From the NCBI RefSeq assembly GCF_950295315.1, contig NC_080179.1, forward strand, positions 67,263,961-67,327,960: a stretch of DNA of 64,000 nucleotides, given 5' to 3'. The stretch comes from Erinaceus europaeus (lineage: Eukaryota > Chordata > Mammalia > Eulipotyphla > Erinaceidae). Positions 56,258-64,000 of the stretch are shown here, piece by piece; the stretch's first letter is position 1; every line of letters begins with the position of its first letter. The position numbers and the translations under genes are program-made. Below the pieces are notes generated by a model. It had not been told where the DNA came from. It saw only the letters and a list, made by a program, of their open reading frames with translations, and did not search any database.

Positions 56258-56356
56258 ATGATGAAGAGAGAGGCGGTGGCAGAGGGGGGGCACCTTTTAT
56301 TTCTATTTTTAAAGAGACAGGACACTAATTTTACCCCCACTTCAACCTTGAATTGA
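56258..56356 (+). CDS. possible upstream ORF in MBD5 exon 1 (32 aa)
   Basis: Tandem ATG codons open a 32-codon frame closed by TGA within the exon. It exists as a uORF only if transcription starts upstream of 56258. The peptide (MMKREAVAEGGHLLFL...) is not one I recognise. Regulatory relevance is inference. Confidence 0.3.
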   Translation: MMKREAVAEGGHLLFLFLKRQDTNFTPTSTLN

Positions 56357-56620
56357 GGGGGGGGGTGGGGGGAAGGCGGCTGAGTTCCTTCCCCCACCCT
56401 CCAGCCCGGAGCCCTGAGAAGAGAGGATTGGAGCCTGAGAGAGAAGGAAAAGGAGTTTCTTCTTCTTTTTCTTCTTCGAAAACCCCCCTCCACGACTCTT
56501 GCCCCCCCACCCCCCTCACCCCACCACTAGCCTCCCTCCCGAGTTCCCCTCCACCCTCCTCCTCTTTGGCCCTGAGAGGAGAGAAAGAGACCCAAAGCCT
56601 CTTAGCAACACAGACCCTGC

Positions 56621-56621
<1 letters not shown>

Positions 56622-56666
<45 letters not shown>
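56622..56666 (+). repeat. (CTG)15 triplet repeat, then CCG-rich run
   Basis: Fifteen uninterrupted CTG units are followed to about 56700 by mixed CCG, GTG and CTG units. The tract lies in the inferred MBD5 5' UTR, as CUG in the MBD5 sense transcript. Confidence 0.95.
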
Positions 56667-56668
<2 letters not shown>

Positions 56669-56759
56669 GCCGGTGCCGCCGCCGCTGCCGCTGCCGCCTG
56701 GCCCTGGCTGGAGACATCGCACTACACCCGGGAGCAGCCACTTCCCTGCTCGCCGCCGC

Positions 56760-56781
56760 CTCCTCCTCCTCCTCCTCCTCC
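56760..56781 (+). repeat. (TCC)7 tract
   Basis: A pure TCC run lies in MBD5 exon 1, about 70 bp before the donor. Confidence 0.9.
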
Positions 56782-56954
56782 ACCCCCTTTATTACCCTTT
56801 GTGTCATCCTCCACAGCTCCAGGGAAGGCACTCAAAAGTGGGGGGCAGGAAAGGTAAGTGTGTCTGCAGGGGCTTCGCTGCCCTCCCCTGCTTCTGACTT
56901 TTCCTCCAGGGCAACAGCAGCCGCGGCAGGCAGAGCACAGACGCGGCGGAGCTG

Positions 56955-57021
56955 CGGGGCTGGGGAGGGGGTGGCGCTGGGGGGTGGGAGGGAGAGAGGG
57001 AGGGAGGGAGGGTGTGCGGGG
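56955..57021 (+). repeat. G-rich tract, G-quadruplex-prone
   Basis: Many runs of three to six G are separated by one to five bases on the MBD5 non-template strand, about 100 bp after the exon 1 donor. Confidence 0.8.
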
Positions 57022-57052
57022 GCCTCCTGTCAGAGGAGGAAGGGCACTTGCA

Positions 57053-57075
57053 TTTTTTTTTTTTTTTTTTTTTTT
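57053..57075 (+). repeat. T(23) homopolymer
   Basis: An uninterrupted T run lies inside the CpG island, followed by further T- and A-runs at 57262-57320. Confidence 0.95.
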
Positions 57076-57103
57076 ACGTGCTGTTGTCAAAAGTGGTTTC
57101 TCG

Positions 57104-57134
57104 CTGCTGCTGCTGCTCCTCCTCCTCCTCCTCC
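57104..57134 (+). repeat. (CTG)4 then CTC/TCC run
   Basis: A second CTG-to-TCC tract lies in intron 1 and echoes the arrangement in exon 1. Confidence 0.9.
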
Positions 57135-57199
57135 GGGCGAGCATCTCTTGATGGTGTCTTGCTCCAGTGGGGGAGCGATTACAAAAACAACCCCCTCCT

Positions 57200-59185
57200 T
57201 CATCCAATGAGGCGCCAGGCAGAGAGACAGAAAGAAGAGACACACTTTCTGGATGTCACTTTTAAAAAAAAAAAAAAATTTTTTTTTTGGAGGGGGGAGA
57301 CTTTTTTTTTTTTTTTTGCCTTCCCTCTTTTCCCTGGTTGGGATGGGGGGGAGGAAGGAAAAAAAAAAAGCTCCACTGCATTTGTTTCAGGGTGGGAAAA
57401 TGTCGGGGTCTGGATTGTATTGGAACTGCTGATCCGTTTGCAGACCTGACTGCTTCTGTATGTGATTTGGAGATGGACTTCAGTGTTGGAACTGACTTGA
57501 TTGGCTTTTGCTTTCTGGATTTAATTTTCTTCGCGTTTTGTCTGACTTGCCTAGAAAAATTTTCAAGATCTTTAGTTGATAGAGGCCTCTCTGCTTAGGT
57601 TCTGACTTATTGCGTTTATTGGTTAAAAAAAAAAGAAGAAAACACACACACACACATATATGTATATATTTCCTACATCAGCATATTAAGTTTCAAGCTT
57701 CAGATGCTTCAAGTGTAAATATCAATGGTATTGTCTCCCTTCCACACAGTTCGTTCTGTTTATTTTCCCCGGAATGAGACTATTAGCTATTTCATAATTG
57801 ATCTGGGCATTTTTCTCATCTTTGTAACTTGTCTGCACAAGTAAATCCCCATTAAAAACTTTATGTTGTTCTACCTTCATGAAAGGCCAAGCCTCTCCAT
57901 CAATAGTTTGCTGGACTGGTACCACTTTCAGTTTTAAGTGAATTATTTATTTCCTGTGGCACATTAAGACGAGTTTTCGATCTTTTAGGGGTATTGTATC
58001 AAAATGTGAGAGGAGAGAAATTTCTGTAATATGAGTCATAGCAAGAAGTTCAAGTTATTGTATTCATTGCGCTTTTATTGGAAAGGTAAATCCAGATTTA
58101 GATTTATCGAATTAAGCCCTGATAGACATCACTATTCTCTATTTTTATGTGGTGGTGTTAAGAGAACAGTTTGCATGTTTAGTGCTGAATCTTATTTCAC
58201 AAACGCTAGAGTATGTTTCTCATGTAGGCCTTTGACGAGAGCTTGCACTGGAAAGTGATGTTTGTTTCATACATACATTTCTTTATCCTTTCCTGGAAGA
58301 TGTATATGCGCACACACACATATATATATATTTTTCTCCCTCTCTACACCTTCAATCCTGTGTTTGGTAACTGCACTGGTATCTCGAATCCTATAATTTA
58401 TGTTAGCAAAAATATTCTTTCATAAAGTAGCAATTGTGTCATCAGACTAGGAATGTAAAAACAGCAGTTAGATCACCTAGAAAAGATTAAAGGAAAATCT
58501 TGAACAATATAGTTGGTATAAAGATGATTAAAAATGCTACTTTATTTGTTTTCATTTTTGTTAGTGAAACCGAACATAATATACTTCAGATTTTGTGATA
58601 GATAAACATTGCCTATGTGGTCACACACTCTGTAAAATGTTTAATTACAAACTGTATGCAAAAGTAGACACTGGGAAGAGAAAGCTATAGCGATAAACGA
58701 TAAGGTTTTCTCTCCCTGCTGTCTGTTGCTAATTTGCATAGTGTCTTACCTTTCTTTGAGGTGCAGTTGGTGTTCTTAAAGCTCAGGATTTTCTCTCGGC
58801 ATCAATACTGGAGTTTCAGGTCTGCATAGGATTTCTTGTGCTTACCTTTATGCCTCAGCCACCTTCATGGAAAAGCTAGAGAGGTGAACTTAGTGAAGAA
58901 ATCAATTTCAAGTAAAGCCAATTGTGTAGATAATTGGGGTGGCAGTTGCCTAGTAGGCAGCTGAGGGAAAATTTACAGTCTTAAATATAATACCTTTATT
59001 TAGTTTGCTTTTGTTTTCCACTGGAAACATTCCTTATCCTACTCACTCAGGGTAACCCTTTAGTGGTTTGAAGATTCTAGACTTCCTATAAATTGAATAA
59101 AGATTAACTTGTAGAAAACCTTTAAGTATCTAATAAATTTACTGCTGTGGGGGCTAATGCTGGGGATTGGTGACTCACTCCTGGC
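57200..59185. other. MBD5 intron 1, repeat-poor
   Basis: After homopolymer runs (57262-57320, 57360-57370) and a CA/TA stretch (57640-57668) no transposon is recognised for about 1.5 kb. A 67-codon minus frame at 57722-57925 is not one I know. Confidence 0.5.
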
Positions 59186-59189
59186 AGCC

Positions 59190-59358
59190 TTTTTTTTTTT
59201 TTTATAGTAGAGACAGAAATTGAGAATTGAAGGGGGGTATGGGAGGGAGAGAGAGAGGGAGAGGGAGAGAGAGGCTTGTAGCACTTGCTTCACCACTCTT
59301 AAAGCCCGCCTCCCCGTGGTAATATGTGCTCTACTGGGTACACTACTGCCTTACCCCT
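59190..59358 (-). mobile_element. SINE-B, reverse, internally shortened
   Basis: AGTAGAGACAGAAATTGAG polypurine body, GCTTCACCACTCTTAAAGCC, head end CACTACTGCCTTACCCC. Confidence 0.75.
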
Positions 59359-59603
59359 TAGGTTAGAGGGTAGATTTGTAATTTTGAATTGGCTGTTTTC
59401 TTGACGGCCTCTTTGTCCAGCTATTCATTTTTTTTATTACTGAATTTAAGAAGATTTGAAAAATTCACTAAAGTCTGTAAGAAGGTAGAACATGGAACAG
59501 TTAAGGTCTCTGGACATTCACTATACTAAAGTACTACATTTTCACAGAAATAAAACTGTCATGTACATTTCTGTGTATGGCATTTAAGGATTTTTCGTGA
59601 ATG

Positions 59604-59736
59604 GCATCGGGGGAGATAGCATCATGGTTATGCAAAGAGACTCTAATGCTTGAGGCTCCAAAGTCCCTAGTTCAATTCCCCACACCACCACAAGCCAGAG
59701 CTGAGCATTGCTCTGGTAAAAAAAAAAAAAAAAAAA
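59604..59736 (+). mobile_element. SINE-D
   Basis: GGGAGATAGCATCATGGTTATGC head, GAGCTGAGCATTGCTCTGG end, A(20) tail. AAGGATTTTTCGTGA / AAGGATTTTTCATGA duplications (59586-59600, 59737-59751). Confidence 0.95.
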
Positions 59737-59751
59737 AAGGATTTTTCATGA

Positions 59752-60700
59752 CTGTATATTCTAAGAATATTAAGCTGTAATGCCTTAGTTCTACCCACTT
59801 ATAATTCTTCAATTTTCCATTTCTTAATGATTCCCCTTATTTTCACTTATTGCCATTTTGATAATTATTTCAGCTTTCCGTAATGCTCATTTCCCTGCCA
59901 CTTTCATTTAATTGGTGAATATACTTCATATTATTCTATCACATATATGCGTGTGTCATTTTGTGTTGAAAATGTTTATGAATATTGCTCTATGAATTAA
60001 TTAAATCCAAAGACATATCATATCACAACATTTCTGTTCTTCATAGCAGCATCTGATACATGATAAACTACTGATTGTTTATCTTAATGGACAGAAGACT
60101 TGGGCATATTTAAATCTCTTTATACCTATATGTAGAATTCATTCCTTTTTTGTGCTTTCTTCTCACTTCCTTTGCTTCACTATCATGAATTTGCTTGTCT
60201 TTATCTTAAAACTGTGACTCTCACTTTCTAATATTCAAAATGAGTCTTATTAACAGTCTAATACCCATCCTAAGAAGTAAAAACAAATTTCCTCTAAACC
60301 TTGTATAGGATGCAGTTTGATTAGAAGTGATTTCATTTTGAGTGAGTGATGATCCAAATAACAATTTAAAGTATTCCCACAAATGGTTAATACACATTTA
60401 AATTTCATTTCATTGAGTGTCTGGTGAAATAGGTTGTTAAATATTAGGCCACTTTTACCAATTCTGTAAAGCAACTATTATTTAGGTGATATGTTACCCT
60501 GACTTTGTTTTTTTGGTCCTTTACCTAGACAGTTATCAGCTTTGCAGTTTTCTATGGATATGAAGATGTACCACTAGTCATCAATCACTGGGACCCCATG
60601 ATGTCAGCCAGAAAGCCTATCATGTACAGCATATGTGCCTTTACAAATTTGTCTGGATTTTGAATGTATGTGCAAAACAGATTTTACCTAACTTTCATTA
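59752..60700. other. MBD5 intron 1, unique
   Basis: A+T-rich, no repeat recognised. Confidence 0.5.
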
Positions 60701-60702
60701 AC

Positions 60703-60785
60703 CATCTATTGAGCATCTCTGTCAGGCACTGTGTTAGGCATCCGAAAAGCCAAGATGGTCCTTATATTTTAATGTAAAGAGTATT
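60703..60785 (+). mobile_element. L2 (LINE2) 3' fragment
   Basis: CTATTGAGCATCTCTGTCAGGCACTGTG and TAGGCATCC follow the L2 3' consensus (TTTATTGAGCACCTACTATGTGCCAGGCACTG). An ancient mammalian repeat. Confidence 0.7.
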
Positions 60786-61940
60786 GTCATTGTATTACTC
60801 AAAATTGTCAGTCATATCTTTGATGTTTCTGCCTAAATGAGTTTTACATTAATGAATACTATGAGGTAGAAGATGCATGTTTAATAAGAATGTTGAAGTG
60901 TTTTATGGAAGTAGTAAAAATTCTACTCATTACTGGAATCTGGGAGTTTTATTTTGTATATATAACTCACTAATTTTTTACCATGAAAATAGTTTATGTG
61001 ACTATGATTGCTAGCATCTTATTGCTATTTAGTTTTATTCAAAGATGACCAACTGTTTACTAATTAAAGGATTCATTTAATTAATCCTACCAAATCCTAC
61101 CAAACTCCAAACATCATTGTCAATTTTTTTAACCCATATAGCAGGTTATTTTTCATAATTAATTAAAAGACATTGAATATTATTTCAAACTTTTGTTATT
61201 TCCTACTACAATAGCTATAACTATTAGGAAGTAATTTTAGTATAAGCAACTTAGTTTTAGATTTTTTAAATATATATACAATGTTTTTTTAAAGCTCCTC
61301 ATAAGAAACTTCTGAGTTCTAGTTTTCAACCAGTTGCAGTTTTTAATCTTTTTATTATATTGTCCCTTTAACTAGTAAATCGAGTTAGCAGTTTCTTAGT
61401 AGATGAGTGTTTGAAAAACAAAGAACACTGTCTTAGTTTCCATTATGACTTTCCTATGTACTTTAAAATAATTTGAGAAAAAGATTTTCTGACTTTCCTT
61501 CCTTCTTAATGTTTACTCTGTAGAATAACATTGGTCACAGCTTTAAGAGAGGAAATCTCCTACTGTTGCAATATTTTTGTGTAGGTAAATAAACTACTGA
61601 GTGTTCAATTCTGATCTCTTCCACATCATTCTCAACTTTCTACTTTAGTAATTGTCATAGTTATATTCTAAGTATCTATAGCACTGTGGTAAATGTACCA
61701 GTCTGTAACTTTGCATAGGTCTTATGAACTTTGTTTCCATTTACAAAGCATTATTTTATTATTATAAAGCAGTAAATTATTTCTTCACAGTTAATTCTTG
61801 ACCTTTTCTAAATCAACAGTCACAATAAAGAGGGTTTTTTAATTTTGTTTGTTAGTGGGTATCTGTTAAACTATAAATTCATGGATCCAGTATTTTATAA
61901 TGGAATATGCTGATGGTCTGATAGTCATAAAAATACCGAA
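60786..61940. other. MBD5 intron 1, unique
   Basis: A+T-rich, no repeat recognised. Confidence 0.5.
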
Positions 61941-61943
61941 AAA

Positions 61944-62230
61944 CGGGAGTCTGGAGGTAGTGCAGCGGGTTAAGCACATGCCACGTGGCACAAAGCTCAA
62001 GGACCGGCATAAGGATCCCGGTTCCTGCCCCCTGTTCCCCACCTGCAGCGGAGTCGCTTCACAGGCGGTGAAGCAGGTCTGCAGGTGTCTATCTTTCACT
62101 CCCCTTTTCTGTCTTCCCCTCCCTTTCCATTTTCTTCTGTCCTATCCGACAACGACAACATCAATAACAACAATAACTACAACAGTAAAAGAACAAGCGC
62201 AACAAAAGGGAATAAATTAATAAATAAAAA
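61944..62230 (+). mobile_element. SINE-A without extension
   Basis: GGTAGTGCAGCGGGTTAAGC head, CTGCAGGTGTCTATCTTTC, AACAAAAGGGAATAAATTAATAAA tail. Confidence 0.93.
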
Positions 62231-62349
62231 GAAATACAAAAAAACAAAACAAAAATTCAGTCTTTTATAAGGAACATAAATAGGACCAATATACAGCTTG
62301 ACAAAATACAGATTGTTGTATTTTGATAAAAATTACACGTTTTGTTTAT

Positions 62350-62575
62350 TGTCACTAGAGTTATCTCTGGGGCTTGGTGCCTGCATGAAAATCCACCATT
62401 CCAAGCAGCCAGTTTTCCCTTTTCTTTTTTTTTCTACTTTATTTAATAGGACAGATAGAAATTGAGAGGACAGGGTGAGATAGGTGAGAGACAGAGGTAT
62501 ACACCTGCAGCACTTGCTTCACTGCTCTTGAAGCTTCCTCCCTGCATGTGGGGATGGGCATTTGAATACATGATG
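62350..62575 (-). mobile_element. SINE-A with extension, reverse, old
   Basis: AGAGTTATCTCTGGGGCTTGG extension, polypurine body, CTTGAAGCTTCCTCCCTGC. Confidence 0.75.
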
Positions 62576-62579
62576 CTCT

Positions 62580-62840
62580 CTTAACTAGAATGGAATTATC
62601 AAAATAATTTGCCTTTTGTTACGTAAAGTTTGAGAGATGTCAACCCCAAAAGTTTGTCCTTCCTTCTCTCTCTCCATCTGTAGATATACATATAGATAGA
62701 TAAGTAGAGAGATACAATTACTTAAGCAGTTTTTTAGCACTATTTAAAAGTTAAAAATAGTTTTAGATGAAGAATGAACAACTTTTGGGGCTCTCTAGGT
62801 CTCTAAATTATTTGTATATAGTTAGTCTTCTTTTGTTTAT
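62580..62840. other. MBD5 intron 1, unique
   Basis: Includes a (TAGA)-like patch near 62690-62712. Confidence 0.4.
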
Positions 62841-62921
62841 TTTATTGACTAGGGGTTTCAGTGGGATTTGGTACTTGCAGGACTCCAACATACCCAGCCT
62901 TCCCCAAACACACTTTTTTTT

Positions 62922-63066
62922 TTGAAAGATTTTATTTATTCATGAAGAAGATAGGAGAGAGAGAAAGAACCAGACATCACTCTGGTACATTTGCTGCCAG
63001 GGATCGAACTCAGGATCTCATGCTTGAGAGTCGAAGGCTTTATTCACTGCACTATCTCCTGGACCA
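62922..63066 (-). mobile_element. SINE-C, reverse
   Basis: GATTTTATTTATTCATGAAG start, CACTCTGGTACATTTGCTGCC, CACTATCTCCTGGACC end. CACACTTTTTTTTT occurs on both sides. Confidence 0.92.
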
Positions 63067-63071
63067 CACTT

Positions 63072-63235
63072 TTTTTTTTTTAACAGAGTGAGAGATGGAG
63101 CGAGAGTATGAGAGACAAGCGAGGGGTAATAGGCACCTGCAGCACTGATTCACTACTGTATAGCTTCCCCCATGCAGGTGGCCACCAGCCATGATAAAGT
63201 AAGTGCTTTGATAGTGAGCTATCTACCACCCAGTA
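63072..63235 (-). mobile_element. SINE-E/B, reverse
   Basis: It directly follows the SINE-C. GAGAGATGGAGCGAGAG body, CACCTGCAGCACTGATTCACTAC, head-like end GAGCTATCTACCACCCAG. A split by the SINE-C is likely, with the extension part at 62845-62905. Confidence 0.65.
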
Positions 63236-63248
63236 CCCTGTTGGTACT

Positions 63249-63294
63249 GTTTAAAGTAGGGGTGGGCAACTTGTGGTTCATGGGCCGTTTAAAT
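63249..63294 (+). mobile_element. possible hAT-type terminal fragment
   Basis: TAGGGGTGGGCAACTTGTGG resembles the hAT-Charlie end CAGGGGTGGGCAAAC. GTTTAAAG and GTTTAAAT lie 30 bp apart around it. Confidence 0.35.
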
Positions 63295-63359
63295 GCAGTG
63301 GAATCATTTAGTCTGTCTCTGCCAAGACAACTGCAGACAGGACTTGACATTCAGTAAAA

Positions 63360-64000
63360 CTAGAAACTCTTTTCATAGCAGCATTATGTGTTAATTTTTA
63401 AGTTGATAATTTTATATGGTAGAGAGACACTACCATATCATTATGTGATCCATGGAGTTTTCCCTAATACTGTTCATAGTGCTCCCATGCGGTAATCTTG
63501 AGGAAAAACGGACACTGAATAATTGGTGGTATAGCTTAGTTCTTTGGTCCAAAATAAATTCTTTAAATAACCTAGTGGTTGTCCACTTAAAACTAAAGAT
63601 TACAAATCTCAAACATTTGTTTGAGGTGTTTCTATCTCAAGTATGATCTCATGTTGTAATGGCTTGATAATAATTCTTCACACAAAGTGAGAACTAGACA
63701 TATAAACATGTCAATCTAGATTGTGTGTCTTGTAATGTAGCTGGATATAACTGAAAAGTATACTTTATCTGTTATAACATCCTTTTGTAAGTCTATAATG
63801 ATAATAGAACTGTTGAAAAGCACGTATTTTATTCAAAGTTGGAAGTGACTTAATTCTGAGTCCTTATTTCCAGTGTTATATAACCTTTTCTTAGAGAACT
63901 TGTAATTAAATTCTGTGCCGTTGAGTAATTTATTAAGCTGTATTGTTTTAGAGGGCAAAACTAGTTATAAATGCAGTCACAAGTCATGGAATGCTGAAAA
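63360..64000. other. MBD5 intron 1, unique, to the window end
   Basis: A+T-rich, nothing recognised. Confidence 0.5.

Larger units (their letters stand above)
56200..56853 (+). other. MBD5: MBD5 exon 1, non-coding (5' boundary tentative)
   Basis: A strong donor AAG|GTAAGT at 56853/56854 ends a G+C-rich exon. By position and orientation next to ORC4 it should be the first untranslated exon of MBD5, which encodes a methyl-CpG-binding-domain chromatin protein. The start is not visible and is set near 56.2 kb from the promoter motifs. The exon holds (CAG)6, (CTG)15, CCG-rich and (TCC)7 tracts and a possible 32-codon upstream ORF. Long open frames across it are compositional artefacts. No MBD5 coding exon lies in the window. 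Confidence 0.65.
55300..57200. promoter_or_regulatory. CpG-island divergent promoter, ORC4 (-) / MBD5 (+)
   Basis: G+C and CpG content rise sharply against the A+T-rich flanks, and recent SINEs are absent. In human the two genes lie head to head a few hundred bases apart (recalled), and the exon positions here fit that. No TATA box is evident, as is usual for such promoters. The core between the two genes, about 55.92-56.23 kb, holds the motif matches listed separately. Confidence 0.85.
56854..64000 (+). other. MBD5: MBD5 intron 1 (5' part)
   Basis: This is non-coding sequence downstream of the exon 1 donor. It starts CpG-rich (to about 57.2 kb), then turns A+T-rich. It has only two recent SINEs between 57.2 and 61.9 kb. 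No further exon could be supported. Confidence 0.6.

Noticed and set aside
55323..57243. Long open frames in the CpG island on both strands (up to 311 aa, with poly-Cys, poly-Gln or poly-Ser runs)
   Set aside because: They arise from G+C-rich composition and triplet tracts, overlap each other in several frames and cross the MBD5 exon 1 donor. No homology is recognised.
57012..64000. Search for MBD5 coding exons
   Set aside because: No segment with splice signals and an MBD-like frame was found. The coding exons lie far downstream in human.

Overview
This window is nuclear DNA from a placental mammal, very probably a hedgehog (Erinaceidae, Erinaceus-like). The species call is an inference. 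It rests on the dominant interspersed repeats: several tRNA-like SINE families whose consensus features I associate with hedgehog genomes, and an L1 3' end shared by many copies. The window holds one complete protein-coding gene, ORC4, read on the minus strand. It also holds the shared CpG-island promoter of ORC4 and the first, untranslated exon plus the start of intron 1 of MBD5 on the plus strand. No bacterial-style operon, CRISPR array, prophage or new multi-gene system is present.

Layout. Bases 1-1025 lie downstream of the ORC4 stop codon (3' UTR and/or flank, already invaded by SINEs). From 1026 to 35327 lie all 13 coding exons of ORC4 on the minus strand. Their lengths from ATG to stop are 57, 77, 91, 76, 86, 49, 152, 174, 87, 109, 96, 68 and 189 nt, a total of 1311 nt, or 436 codons plus stop. 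Every intron is GT-AG and the reading frame is unbroken. Intron 1 (about 20 kb, 35.35-55.74 kb) is non-coding and full of repeats, including an LTR of class II type and an ancient MER5-like hAT fragment. From about 55.3 to 57.2 kb is a CpG island with a divergent promoter. The ORC4 non-coding exon 1 (probable donor at 55738/55739) and MBD5 exon 1 (donor at 56853/56854) point away from each other. MBD5 exon 1 carries CAG(6), CTG(15) and TCC tracts. From 57.2 to 64 kb is MBD5 intron 1, clearly poorer in SINEs than the ORC4 side.

Function. ORC4 is an AAA+ subunit of the origin recognition complex, which loads the MCM helicase. MBD5 is a methyl-CpG-binding-domain family protein, a dosage-sensitive neurodevelopmental gene in humans; none of its coding sequence lies here. 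The head-to-head ORC4/MBD5 arrangement matches human 2q23.1 (established knowledge).

Local repeat names used below: SINE-A = long tRNA-like family with a GCGCAGCGGGTTAAGC-type head, a GGTTCGAGCCC B box, a CTGCAGGTGTCT body and a CAACAATAAC-type tail, sometimes with a 3' extension containing GGAGCAGTGGATT; SINE-B = related family whose body carries GGGAAAGCTT and ends CTGTCTCTATCCAATAAATAAA; SINE-C = family with GCAGTGGATAAAGC and CACATGTACCAGAGTG; SINE-D = family with TAGCATAATGGTTATGC and GAGCTGAGCAGTGCTCTGG; SINE-E = a loose set of older tRNA-like copies. The most interesting signals concern insertion: SINEs landing 18-21 nt from ORC4 splice sites, two SINEs in one target site, nested SINEs, a 44-bp SINE stub with a perfect target duplication, and triplet repeats in the divergent promoter.
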